Assembly (NCBI RefSeq): GCF_008123425.1
Contig: NZ_VSSS01000033.1
Span: 123,313-187,312 of the forward strand
Origin: Bradyrhizobium rifense
Lineage (GTDB): Bacteria; Pseudomonadota; Alphaproteobacteria; Rhizobiales; Xanthobacteraceae
Direction: 5' to 3'
Length of the DNA stretch: 64,000 nt
Made by a program: the position numbers and the translations under genes
In this document: piece after piece, positions 51,798 through 60,195 of the stretch
How positions within the stretch are numbered: the stretch's first letter is position 1
How the letters are laid out: each line of letters begins with the position of its first letter
Notes under the pieces: generated by a model
The model's input: the letters and a program-made list of their open reading frames with translations, nothing else
Databases searched by the model: none
What the model was told of the DNA's origin: nothing

Positions 51798-52589
51798 ATG
51801 CCGGATGTGCGACACGATAGCTCCATCACGGAGTTTCAGCAGAAGCGAGGCGGCGACTCGGCCGCCTTCTTTGTACCCTTTCTGACGCCGGATATGACCC
51901 TACTCGACGTCGGTTGCGGTCCGGGGACCATCACGGCGGCGCTTGCCGGGATTGTCGGCATGGCGATCGGCGTCGATATCGAGTCGAACGCAATCGCGAC
52001 CGCTCTTCGGCTTGCAACAGGGGCCGGCCTCGCCAATCTCGCTTTTGTCGAAGCCGATATGACCGCGCTTCCGTTCGAGGACGAGACGTTCGACGCGGTG
52101 TTCTTTCACGCGGTGCTCTACCATCAGAGCGAGGCGACGCTGACGCGAGCGCTGGCGGAGGCGCGGCGGGTGCTGAAGCCGGGCGGGTTGCTGGGCACGC
52201 GCGATGCCGATGTCGGCGGCAACATTCTTCATCCCGAGCTCGACGGCGTGCGCCTCGCGCTCGATCTCTGGCAGCGCTGGTATGAGCACGACGATCCCAA
52301 GGCGCTCCGCTTCGGACGCAGGCAGAGCTCGATCCTTCGCGCGCGCGGGTTCACGCCGGTCTGGGCCGGCGCGAGCTACGTCAACCACAGCGCCGATGCT
52401 GCAAGTCGCGCTGAGGCCGTTGCGGATGCGAGGCGGAGCCTGCTCGGCCTCGCGCCGCAGCTCCTGCGCAAGGCGCGCGCGACAGATGATGAAATTCAAG
52501 CCGCCCTTGCCGGATGGGATGCCTGGGGGCGCGATCCCGATGCGGTGTATTTCCGATGCCGATGCGAATGCGTCGCGCGCAAGGATTGA
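51798..52589 (+). CDS. Class I SAM-dependent methyltransferase
   Basis: A 263-residue soluble methyltransferase. SAM-binding motif I is TLLDVGCGPGTITAAL, followed by the acidic VDIESNAIA and motif near EADMTALPFEDETFDAV. The overall pattern resembles UbiE/MenG-like small-molecule methyltransferases. The substrate is unknown. It starts 58 bases after hpnN on the same strand, so it may belong to that transcript; a role in membrane-lipid chemistry is possible but unproven. Confidence 0.85.
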   Translation: MPDVRHDSSITEFQQKRGGDSAAFFVPFLTPDMTLLDVGCGPGTITAALAGIVGMAIGVDIESNAIATALRLATGAGLANLAFVEADMTALPFEDETFDAVFFHAVLYHQSEATLTRALAEARRVLKPGGLLGTRDADVGGNILHPELDGVRLALDLWQRWYEHDDPKALRFGRRQSSILRARGFTPVWAGASYVNHSADAASRAEAVADARRSLLGLAPQLLRKARATDDEIQAALAGWDAWGRDPDAVYFRCRCECVARKD

Positions 52590-52654
52590 TGCGGCGGTGC
52601 TCTGCTTACGCTCGATGCGGCGAGCAGCTGTCTGCGAAATCGGTCCATGTCAGT

Positions 52655-52684
52655 AAAAAACCCCCGGCTCGCGAAAACCGGGGG
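52655..52684 (-). terminator. Rho-independent terminator of the secreted-protein gene
   Basis: Read on the minus strand: CCCCCGG stem, a 10-base loop, CCGGGGG, then TTTTTT. It ends the transcript of the gene at 52713-53216, just 29 bases past that gene's stop. Confidence 0.85.
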
Positions 52685-52712
52685 CGTGTCCTCTTGGAAG
52701 CCGGAAGGGCGG

Positions 52713-53216
52713 TCAGCCCTTCGTCATCGTGATGTTGACGCCGCGGATCTCACCCTTGGACGAGATCTGCACCGTTTGCTTGGAACCGTTGGTGCGCAGC
52801 GACAGATTAGCGGCGAAACCATTGGCCTCGACGAACACGTCGATCTGACCACCGCCGGCGGTGCCCTGCAAATTGCCGAAGATGTTGCGGTTGGACTCGC
52901 TCCAATTGCCGGAGATCCGCTCGCCCTGGCTGGTCACGTCGCTGGTGAGGTCGAACTTGTAGCTGTCGGAGGCGCAGTGCAGGGCCTGCTTGAGGCTGAG
53001 GCCGGTGCCGGCAACCTTGTAGTCCGCCTTGCAGCGGATGCGCTCGGTCGAGCCGTCGGACAGCGACACCGTGCCGGTGCCGGTCCACGCTCCGTCGAAG
53101 CCGGCGAACGGCCCGGACGACTGAGCATGGCTTGCCGCAACTGAGAAGAGCAGCGCCGCACCAATGCCGGCCGCCTTGATCGCCAGTTCAGATCGCCCAA
53201 AGAATTTCATCATCAA
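52713..53216 (-). CDS. Secreted hypothetical protein
   Basis: A 167-residue protein with a signal peptide (ELAIKAAGIGAALLFSVAAS, cleavage near SHAQ). The mature part is predicted beta-rich, with repeated segments such as GAWTGTGTVSLSDGS and NGSKQTVQISSKGEIRG. It resembles small periplasmic lipocalin-like proteins often seen in Bradyrhizobium, but I cannot assign a family. It is monocistronic, with its own terminator. Confidence 0.8.
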   Translation of the reverse strand: MMMKFFGRSELAIKAAGIGAALLFSVAASHAQSSGPFAGFDGAWTGTGTVSLSDGSTERIRCKADYKVAGTGLSLKQALHCASDSYKFDLTSDVTSQGERISGNWSESNRNIFGNLQGTAGGGQIDVFVEANGFAANLSLRTNGSKQTVQISSKGEIRGVNITMTKG

Positions 53217-53690
53217 TATCCCGTTTTGGAACGACGCCTGTTCAGGAAAGGACGTCTCGCCACATCGAAAGTTTAGTGTTGCGAGCCCGTGTCAGGTTCA
53301 AGAGCCTGCGTCGGGTTCAAAGCCTAGCGGCCCACAATGTCAGGCTCGCGAAGCGGTCTTGCCAGGGGCTGACCCCCGGATTCTCTCTGTTTCCATGTAT
53401 TTCTGGTCGAAATGCCGGTCGGACAGATGCAGCTCTGCAACAGGTATGCAGTAAAACGCGCCGTGCCCGAATTATGACGTAGTATCAACCTCTTACATCT
53501 GTCAATGAAGACCGAGAGAAGACCTGATTTGGCAGATGCGGCGCCAATTTGGCCGCATTTACCAGCGCTTGTGCCTTCTCCGGTGCCGCACTTGTCCCGC
53601 GGCAACTTGCCATCAGAACAATCCGTTCCCGTCGTCCGCCCTGTGCTGTCCGGGATTGGTGCGATTCTGCCGTCAGAATGAAGGAATACA
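53217..53690. other. Intergenic region between divergent secreted-protein genes
   Basis: About 474 bases without a supported gene. It holds promoters for genes on both sides. I saw no long repeat, hairpin terminator or recognisable operator. Confidence 0.4.
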
Positions 53691-53924
53691 ATGCGTAAGC
53701 TTCTCGTCGCTCTCACCCTGCTGTCGACAACCCTTTCGACGGCGGCTTTCGCCCAGGCAGGACGCGGCACGGACGCCGAGCAGAAGGCCTGCACGCGCGA
53801 TGTGCAGAAGTTCTGCCGTCCGGTCATCGACCAGGGCGATTTCACCGTCCTGGCCTGCCTCAAGGAGAACCGGGCCAAGATCTCGCAGGCCTGCGACCAG
53901 GTCCTGAAGAACCACAACCAGTAA
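53691..53924 (+). CDS. Small secreted cysteine-containing protein
   Basis: A 77-residue protein with a signal peptide (MRKLLVALTLLSTTLSTAAF, cleavage near AFAQ). The mature ~55 residues contain four cysteines (in KACTRDVQKFCRPV, VLACLKEN and SQACDQV), a spacing like the cysteine-rich repeat found in GLG1-type proteins. Two disulfides are plausible. The function is unknown. It has its own terminator and sits immediately upstream of the hopanoid operon. Confidence 0.82.
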   Translation: MRKLLVALTLLSTTLSTAAFAQAGRGTDAEQKACTRDVQKFCRPVIDQGDFTVLACLKENRAKISQACDQVLKNHNQ

Positions 53925-53942
53925 GCTCGGCCACTGGCCTAC

Positions 53943-53968
53943 AAAGGCGGCCGCGGGGCCGCCTTTTT
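53943..53968 (+). terminator. Rho-independent terminator
   Basis: A perfect 10-bp stem, AAAGGCGGCC with GGCCGCCTTT, around GCGG and followed by further T residues, 19 bases past the stop of the small cysteine protein gene. It separates that gene from hpnC. Confidence 0.9.
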
Positions 53969-54114
53969 CAGGCCGGATCCGGAAGGGCTGCCATCGAGAG
54001 ACAGGATTGGTTTTGCGGCCGTATTCCCCTATATGGGGGCCGCGGCGGCGCCGGCACGAGCCCGCGCGAGCGCAAAAGCCCCTTCCTGTCCAAACGATTG
54101 TTGATCAGCCCTCG

Positions 54115-54999
54115 ATGACCTCTGCGAGCGAATTGCGATCCGGCAAGGGTGACCGCGACGAGAATTTTCCCGTCGCGTCCTGGATCATTCATCCGCGTCA
54201 TCGCGCGCTGATCCTGGCGTATTACAATTTCGTCCGCACGGCCGACGACATCGCCGATCATGCGACCCTGCCGGCGGACGAAAAGCTTCGCTATCTCGAC
54301 CTGTTCGAGGCGGAACTGCTCGGCAAGGGCGACACCCAGGCCGAAGCCGTCGTGCTGCGGCGCGCGCTGGCCGAGCGGGGCATGGCGCCGCGCCACGCGC
54401 TGGACGTGCTGATCGCGTTCCGCATGGACGTGACCAAGCTGCGCTACGAGAACTGGGACGAGGTCATCCACTATTGCCGCTATTCGGCGATGCCGGTCGG
54501 CCGCTTCATGCTCGACGTCCATGGCGAGAGCACCTCGACCTGGGCGGCATCGGATGCGCTCTGCGCGGGCCTGCAGATCAACAACCATCTCCAGGATTGC
54601 GGCAAGGATTTCCGCGAGCTCAATCGCGTCTATCTGCCGCGCGATGCACTGGCCGCAAGCGGCGCCTCGGTCGAGCAGCTTGGACTTGCGCAGTCGCCGC
54701 CGGCGATGCTGGCCTGCCTCCAGGGGCTCGCGGTGCGCAACGAAGCGCTGCTCAAAGAGGGCAGGTCGCTGAGCGCGGAGATCAGGGATGTCCGCCTTGG
54801 CGTCGACGTTGCGGTCATCCAGGCCTACGCCGACCGCATCGTTCGCCTGCTGAAGGTGCGCGATCCCCTGCGCGAGCGCGTGCATCTGAACAAGTTTGAA
54901 CTGCTCATTTTCAGCCTCGCCGGCATGATCGGCGAAGTCGGCCGCCGTGCGATCGGCCGCAAGGCCATCTCGAATCCGGGGGCTGCCCATGACGCTTGA
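54115..54999 (+). CDS. hpnC: HpnC, squalene-forming enzyme (hydroxysqualene synthase)
   Basis: A 294-residue trans-isoprenyl-diphosphate synthase-like protein. First Asp-rich motif: VRTADDIADH; second region: INNHLQDCGKDFRELNRVYL. With HpnD and HpnE it makes squalene from farnesyl diphosphate: HpnD forms presqualene diphosphate, HpnC converts it to hydroxysqualene and HpnE reduces that. I chose ATG 54115; upstream frame lacks similarity. Its stop overlaps hpnD by 11 bases. Confidence 0.93.
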   Translation: MTSASELRSGKGDRDENFPVASWIIHPRHRALILAYYNFVRTADDIADHATLPADEKLRYLDLFEAELLGKGDTQAEAVVLRRALAERGMAPRHALDVLIAFRMDVTKLRYENWDEVIHYCRYSAMPVGRFMLDVHGESTSTWAASDALCAGLQINNHLQDCGKDFRELNRVYLPRDALAASGASVEQLGLAQSPPAMLACLQGLAVRNEALLKEGRSLSAEIRDVRLGVDVAVIQAYADRIVRLLKVRDPLRERVHLNKFELLIFSLAGMIGEVGRRAIGRKAISNPGAAHDA

Positions 55000-55828
55000 G
55001 GCGACCGCGCCCAGCGCCAATTATGGCTCGTCCGCATCGAACAGCTCCTTCTATGCTGCGATGCGCATCCTGCCGCGCGACCAGCGCGAGGCGATGTTCC
55101 AGATCTACAGCTTCTGTCGCCAGGTCGACGACATCGCCGATTCCGACGGCCCGCGCGACGAGCGACTCGCCGCGCTCCAGGAATGGCGCAACGATATCGA
55201 CGCGCTCTACCAGGGCAATCCGCCGCCGCGGCTGAAGGACTACGTCACCTCGGTGAAGACCTTCGGGCTGAAGCGCGAGGATTTTCTTGCCATTGTCGAC
55301 GGCATGGAAATGGACGTGCCGCAGGACGTCCGCGCACCCGACATGGCAACGCTGGACTTGTATTGTGATCGTGTTGCGAGCGCCGTCGGGAGGCTGTCGG
55401 TGCGGGTGTTCGGCCTGCCGGAAGAGGACGGCATCCTGCTTGCGTACCACCTCGGCCGCGCGCTGCAGCTCACCAATATTCTGCGCGACATCGACGAGGA
55501 TGCAACGCTCGGCCGGCTCTATCTGCCGCGCGAGGCGCTGCTGCATGCCGGCATCACCTCCAACGATCCGAACCGCGTGATCGCCGAGCGCGCGTTGCCG
55601 AAAGCCTGCCTGCCGCTGACGCAGCGCGCGAAGGTGCATTTCGAGAAGTCGGACGAGATCATGAACCGCAACAGGCGCCGCGCGGTGCGCGCGCCGCGGA
55701 TCATGTCGAAGTACTATCACGCCATTCTGGACCTCCTGATCGCGCGCGGCTTCAACGCGCCGCGCGAGCCGGTGCGTGTGTCGAAGGTCACACGCTTCGC
55801 GATCCTGTTCCGCTACGCTTTCATCTGA
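54989..55828 (+). CDS. hpnD: HpnD, presqualene diphosphate synthase
   Basis: A 279-residue head-to-head prenyl synthase. The two magnesium-binding regions are CRQVDDIADSDGP and LTNILRDIDEDATLGRLYLP. It condenses two farnesyl diphosphates. ATG 54989 was chosen; it overlaps hpnC by 11 bases, and the next gene begins at its last base. The gene order matches other hopanoid operons. Confidence 0.94.
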   Translation: MTLEATAPSANYGSSASNSSFYAAMRILPRDQREAMFQIYSFCRQVDDIADSDGPRDERLAALQEWRNDIDALYQGNPPPRLKDYVTSVKTFGLKREDFLAIVDGMEMDVPQDVRAPDMATLDLYCDRVASAVGRLSVRVFGLPEEDGILLAYHLGRALQLTNILRDIDEDATLGRLYLPREALLHAGITSNDPNRVIAERALPKACLPLTQRAKVHFEKSDEIMNRNRRRAVRAPRIMSKYYHAILDLLIARGFNAPREPVRVSKVTRFAILFRYAFI

Positions 55829-57084
55829 TGCAAAACACAGCTCACATCATCGGCGCTGGAATTTCCGGCCTCTCCGCCGCTGTGCGGCTCGCCAATGCCG
55901 GCTTCAAGGTCGCCGTGCACGAGGCGACGCACCAGGCCGGCGGCCGCTGCCGCTCTTATTTCGACGGCGCCACCAATCTCACCATCGACAACGGCAATCA
56001 TCTGCTGCTGTCGGGCAACAGCCACGCGCGCGCCTATGCGCGCTCGATCGGCACCGAGGCGGGCCTGGTCGGTCCTGAGACCGCGCAGTTTCCCTTCGTC
56101 GACATCAAGACCGGACAGCGCTGGCAGATCGATCTCGGCGCCGGCCGGTTGCCGACCTGGGTGCTCGACGAAAGCCGCCGCGTGCCAGACACCGGGCTCA
56201 CCGATTACCTCAAGCTGGCACCGCTGATCTGGGCCTCGGAACAGACGCTGGTCGGCAAGTCCATTCCCTGCGAAGGCATTCTCTATCAGCGCCTGGTACA
56301 GCCGTTGCTGCTCGCGGCGCTCAATGTCGATCCGCCCGAGGGTTCGGCCGGGCTTGCCGGCGCAATCGTGCGCGAGACGCTGCTGGCGGGCGGGCAGGCC
56401 TGCCGTCCACTGATCGCGCGCGACGGCCTCAGCGCCGTGCTGATCGAGCCTGCCGTGAAATTCCTGGCGGAGCGCGGCCACTCCGTTCAGCTCGGCCATG
56501 AGCTGCGCTCCTTCGTCACCAGTGACGGCAAGGTCAGTGCGCTGAATTTCGGCGGCGAGGATGTGGTCCAGCTTGCTGCGGGCGATGTGATCGTGATGGC
56601 GGTGCCGCCGCGCTCTGCCGCGAGCCTGCTGCCCGGGCTGAAGACGCCGACCGAATTCCGCGCCATCGTGAACGCGCATTTCCGCATTGAGCCGCCGCCC
56701 GGTTCGGCGCCGATCCTCGGCGTGATCGGCGGCGTCGTGGAATGGCTGTTTGCGTTCCCGAACCGGCTCTCCGTCACCATCAGCAATGGCGACCGCCTCG
56801 TCGACATGCCGCGCGAGGAACTCGCGCAGGCGATCTGGAACGATGTCTGCGAGGCCGGCGGCGTGTCCGGCGAACTGCCTCCTTGGCAGATCGTACGCGA
56901 GCGCCGTGCCACATTTGCGGCCACGCCGGCACAGAATGCCCTGCGTCCGGGGCCGGTCACCGCGCTGAAAAACCTGTTCCTCGCCGGCGACTGGACTGCT
57001 ACGGGATTGCCGGCAACGATCGAGGGATCGGTCCGGTCCGGTGATCGCGCCGCCGATCTGGTTTTGGCCGCAAAGCGGCCCTGA
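55828..57084 (+). CDS. hpnE: HpnE, FAD-dependent squalene-forming reductase
   Basis: A 418-residue flavoprotein of the amine oxidase/phytoene desaturase type. The N-terminal FAD loop is HIIGAGISGLSAAVRLANAG, and the C-terminal FAD segment is NLFLAGDWTATGLPATIEGS. HpnE reduces hydroxysqualene to squalene. ATG 55828 shares a base with the hpnD stop (TGATG). Nothing unusual is seen. Confidence 0.94.
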   Translation: MQNTAHIIGAGISGLSAAVRLANAGFKVAVHEATHQAGGRCRSYFDGATNLTIDNGNHLLLSGNSHARAYARSIGTEAGLVGPETAQFPFVDIKTGQRWQIDLGAGRLPTWVLDESRRVPDTGLTDYLKLAPLIWASEQTLVGKSIPCEGILYQRLVQPLLLAALNVDPPEGSAGLAGAIVRETLLAGGQACRPLIARDGLSAVLIEPAVKFLAERGHSVQLGHELRSFVTSDGKVSALNFGGEDVVQLAAGDVIVMAVPPRSAASLLPGLKTPTEFRAIVNAHFRIEPPPGSAPILGVIGGVVEWLFAFPNRLSVTISNGDRLVDMPREELAQAIWNDVCEAGGVSGELPPWQIVRERRATFAATPAQNALRPGPVTALKNLFLAGDWTATGLPATIEGSVRSGDRAADLVLAAKRP

Positions 57085-57134
57085 CGGGCAATGTCTCCGT
57101 CACCTTCAATCGACACTCGGAGCAATCGAGCCAC

Positions 57135-59087
57135 ATGGATTCCGTGAACGCGACCAGCGGCGAAGCTTTGGAATTGAGCATTGCATCGGCCACGCAAGGC
57201 GTGCTCGGCTTTCAGCAACCCGACGGCCATTGGGTCTTCGAGCTTGAGGCCGACTGCACGATCCCGGCCGAATACGTCCTGCTGCGCCATTACCTCGCAG
57301 AGCCCGTCGACACCGCGCTCGAAGCCAAGATCGGCAACTATCTGCGCCGCGTCCAGGGCGCCCATGGCGGCTGGCCGCTGGTGCATGACGGCGAGTTCGA
57401 CATGAGCGCCAGCGTGAAGGCCTATTTCGCGCTGAAGATGATCGGCGATTCCGTCGATGCACCGCATATGGTTCGCGCGCGCGAGGCGATGCACGCCCGC
57501 GGCGGCGCCATTCACAGCAACGTCTTCACGCGCTTCATGCTCGCGATGTTCGGCGTCATGACCTGGCGCGCGGTGCCGGTGCTTCCGATCGAAATCATGC
57601 TGCTGCCGTTCTGGTCGCCGTTCCACATCAACAAGATCTCCTATTGGGCGCGCACCACCATGGTGCCGTTGATGGTGCTCGCCGCGCTCAAGCCGCGCGC
57701 GAAGAATCCGAAGGGCGTCGGCATCGACGAGCTGTTTCTCCAGGATCCACGCTCGATCGGCATGACCGCCAAGGCGCCGCACCAAAGCATGGCCTGGTTT
57801 CTGCTGTTCCGCGCGCTCGACGGCATCTTGCGCGTGGTCGAGCCGATGTTTCCGAAGAGCCTGCGCCAGCGTGCGATCGACGCCGCGCTCGTTTTCACGG
57901 AGGAGCGGCTCAACGGCGAGGACGGCATGGGCGCAATCTATCCGCCGATGGCCAACATCGTCATGATGTACGACGCGCTCGGCAAGGACGAGAATTATCC
58001 GCCGCGCGCCACCACGCGCCGCGGTCTCGACAAGCTGCTCGTGATCAAAGACGACGAGGCCTATTGCCAGCCCTGCGTCTCGCCGATCTGGGACACCACG
58101 CTGACCGCCCACGCGCTGCTTGAAGCCGGCGGTGACAAGGCGGTGCCTGCTGCGAAGCAGGGCCTCGACTGGCTGATCCCGAAGCAGGAGCTCGAGGTGA
58201 AGGGCGACTGGGCGGTGAAGCGGCCCGACGTGCGTCCGGGCGGCTGGGCGTTCCAGTACAACAATGCCCATTACCCCGATCTTGACGACACCGCCGTGGT
58301 GGTGATGTCGATGGACCGCATGCGCCGCGAGCATGGCGCGACTGGCTATGACGCTGCGATCGATCGCGGCCGGGAATGGATCGAGGGCATGCAGAGCGAC
58401 GATGGCGGGTGGGCTGCCTTCGACGTCAACAACCTCGAATACTATCTGAACAACATCCCGTTCTCCGACCATGGCGCGCTGCTCGACCCGCCGACCGAGG
58501 ACGTCACGGCGCGCTGCATCTCGATGCTGGCCCAGCTCGGCGAGACCGCGAAGACCAGCAAGCACGTCGCCGACGGCGTGGCCTATCTGCGCAAGACCCA
58601 GCACCCGGAAGGCTCCTGGTACGGCCGCTGGGGCATGAACTTCATCTACGGAACCTGGTCGGTGCTCTGCGCCCTCAACATGGCCGGCGTTCCCCACACC
58701 GATCCCATGATGCGCAAGGCGGCCGGCTGGCTGGCCTCGATCCAGAACCAGGACGGCGGCTGGGGCGAGGACGCCGTCAGCTACCGGCTGGACTACAAGG
58801 GCTGGGAACCGGCTCCCTCGACCGCCTCGCAAACGGCATGGGCCTTGCTTGCCCTGATGGCTGCTGGCGAGGTTGATCACCCGGCCGTCGCCCGCGGGGT
58901 GGAGTACCTGATTGCAACACAGAACGAAAAAGGACTGTGGGACGAGAGCCGCTACACCGCCACAGGCTTCCCCCGCGTGTTCTATCTGCGGTATCATGGT
59001 TATCCAAAGTTCTTCCCGCTGTGGGCGTTGGCGCGGTACCGGAACTTGCGGAGCACCAACAGCAGGGTGGTAGGGGTCGGGATGTGA
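57135..59087 (+). CDS. shc: Squalene-hopene cyclase
   Basis: A 650-residue membrane-associated cyclase that makes hopene/hopanol from squalene (also named HpnF). The catalytic acid motif DXDD is visible at Asp382-Asp385 in YPDLDDTAVVVMS. Several QW repeats are present, such as QSDDGGWAAFD, GSWYGRWGMNFIYG and QNQDGGWGED. It follows hpnE by 50 bases, and hpnG starts over its stop. Length is normal for bacterial cyclases. Confidence 0.96.
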   Translation: MDSVNATSGEALELSIASATQGVLGFQQPDGHWVFELEADCTIPAEYVLLRHYLAEPVDTALEAKIGNYLRRVQGAHGGWPLVHDGEFDMSASVKAYFALKMIGDSVDAPHMVRAREAMHARGGAIHSNVFTRFMLAMFGVMTWRAVPVLPIEIMLLPFWSPFHINKISYWARTTMVPLMVLAALKPRAKNPKGVGIDELFLQDPRSIGMTAKAPHQSMAWFLLFRALDGILRVVEPMFPKSLRQRAIDAALVFTEERLNGEDGMGAIYPPMANIVMMYDALGKDENYPPRATTRRGLDKLLVIKDDEAYCQPCVSPIWDTTLTAHALLEAGGDKAVPAAKQGLDWLIPKQELEVKGDWAVKRPDVRPGGWAFQYNNAHYPDLDDTAVVVMSMDRMRREHGATGYDAAIDRGREWIEGMQSDDGGWAAFDVNNLEYYLNNIPFSDHGALLDPPTEDVTARCISMLAQLGETAKTSKHVADGVAYLRKTQHPEGSWYGRWGMNFIYGTWSVLCALNMAGVPHTDPMMRKAAGWLASIQNQDGGWGEDAVSYRLDYKGWEPAPSTASQTAWALLALMAAGEVDHPAVARGVEYLIATQNEKGLWDESRYTATGFPRVFYLRYHGYPKFFPLWALARYRNLRSTNSRVVGVGM

Positions 59088-59833
59088 CTTTGGGGATGGG
59101 GGACTATGTTACCGCGGGGCAAGCTATTGACCCGCGCCCGATATTGATCGTGACCGGACTGGTTCAGGAGGCCCGCATTGCTGCCGGGCCCGGAATGGCG
59201 GTCATTTGCTCGTCGAGCAGCCCGACCCAGTTGCGCGCACTTCTGACGGTGGTGGATCCCGAGACCATTCGCGGCGTGATCTCGTTCGGCGTGGCCGGCG
59301 GGCTCGACCCGACGCTGCGCTCCGGCGACGTTGTGGTGGCGACCGAGGTGCTCGCGGGCGATACCCGCTGGGCCGCCGGCCTGTCGCTCAGCGACGACCT
59401 CATCGACAAGCTGACCTCCGGCCGCCGCCGGGTTGTGCGCGGTTCGCTTGCAGGCGCCGAGGAAGTGGTCACCGGCAGCACTTCGAAGGCGGCGCTGCAT
59501 TCGGAGACCGGCGCCTCCGCCGTCGACATGGAAAGCCACATCGCGGCCGCCTACGCCGCCGAGGCCGGCTTGCCGTTCGCCGCGGTCCGCGTCATCAGCG
59601 ATCCCGCCCACCGCGCGCTGCCGGCACTTGCGCGTGCCGCGATCAAGCCGAACGGCCAGATCGACCTCGTCGCCGTGCTCCGCGGCATCGTGCGCAATCC
59701 GGGCACGCTGCATGCGCTGGTCTCGACCGGCATCGACTTCAACCGCGCGCTTCGCTCGTTGCGCGGCTGCCGCGACTTCCTGATCGGCACCGAGCTGGTC
59801 GACAGCGAGGCGCTGGTGTCAGAGACGGCCTGA
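59084..59833 (+). CDS. hpnG: HpnG, hopanoid-associated phosphorylase
   Basis: A 249-residue nucleoside-phosphorylase-fold protein. The purine/ribose region reads SAVDMESHIAAAYAAEAGLP. HpnG removes adenine from adenosylhopane to give ribosylhopane. I chose the GTG at 59084, which overlaps the shc stop (GTGA); ATG 59096 is a plausible alternative. The usual preceding enzyme HpnH (adenosylhopane synthase) is not encoded in the window. Confidence 0.9.
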   Translation: MTLGMGDYVTAGQAIDPRPILIVTGLVQEARIAAGPGMAVICSSSSPTQLRALLTVVDPETIRGVISFGVAGGLDPTLRSGDVVVATEVLAGDTRWAAGLSLSDDLIDKLTSGRRRVVRGSLAGAEEVVTGSTSKAALHSETGASAVDMESHIAAAYAAEAGLPFAAVRVISDPAHRALPALARAAIKPNGQIDLVAVLRGIVRNPGTLHALVSTGIDFNRALRSLRGCRDFLIGTELVDSEALVSETA

Positions 59834-60195
59834 GCGGCGTCGTCGATCTGACAAAAGATGAAGACCCGGTCGCCATTGGCGATCGGCCTTTTTCGTTCGT
59901 GGTCGCTGTTTGGCGCTTGCGCGAAATGACAGTGCATTCAACCGACGTTGTCCGCTTTCCACGGAATGGCGCGGCGCTTACGTTATGCTCGACCCGGTCG
60001 CGCGCGGAGCCAGAAACCACGTGGAGAACGGCGGTTAAGTGCACTGTAATTCTCGACTAAGGTGGGAGGCCTTCGTCTCGCGCCATACACACTGAAAGCC
60101 ATCAGGTCTCAGAGCGGATTAGTGTCCACGGGTCGGTTGATGCGATTGCCCAGTTGCATCAATATCGTGGTCAGTCGAACGAGCGGTGTCGGGGA
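59834..60195. other. Region between the hopanoid operon and the LuxR-type gene
   Basis: About 362 bases: the terminator of the hpn operon at 59866-59893, then sequence with no supported gene. An AT-richer stretch before 60190 may contain the promoter of the LuxR-type gene. Confidence 0.5.
59866..59893 (+). terminator. Terminator of the hpnC-hpnG operon
   Basis: A 9-bp stem, CCGGTCGCC with GGCGATCGG (one G-U pair), followed by CCTTTTT, 33 bases past hpnG. It supports hpnG as the last gene of this transcript. Confidence 0.8.

Noticed and set aside
56487..58997. A long open frame on the minus strand opposite hpnE and shc
   Set aside because: Composition is typical of antisense shadow translation, and the plus-strand genes are unambiguous.
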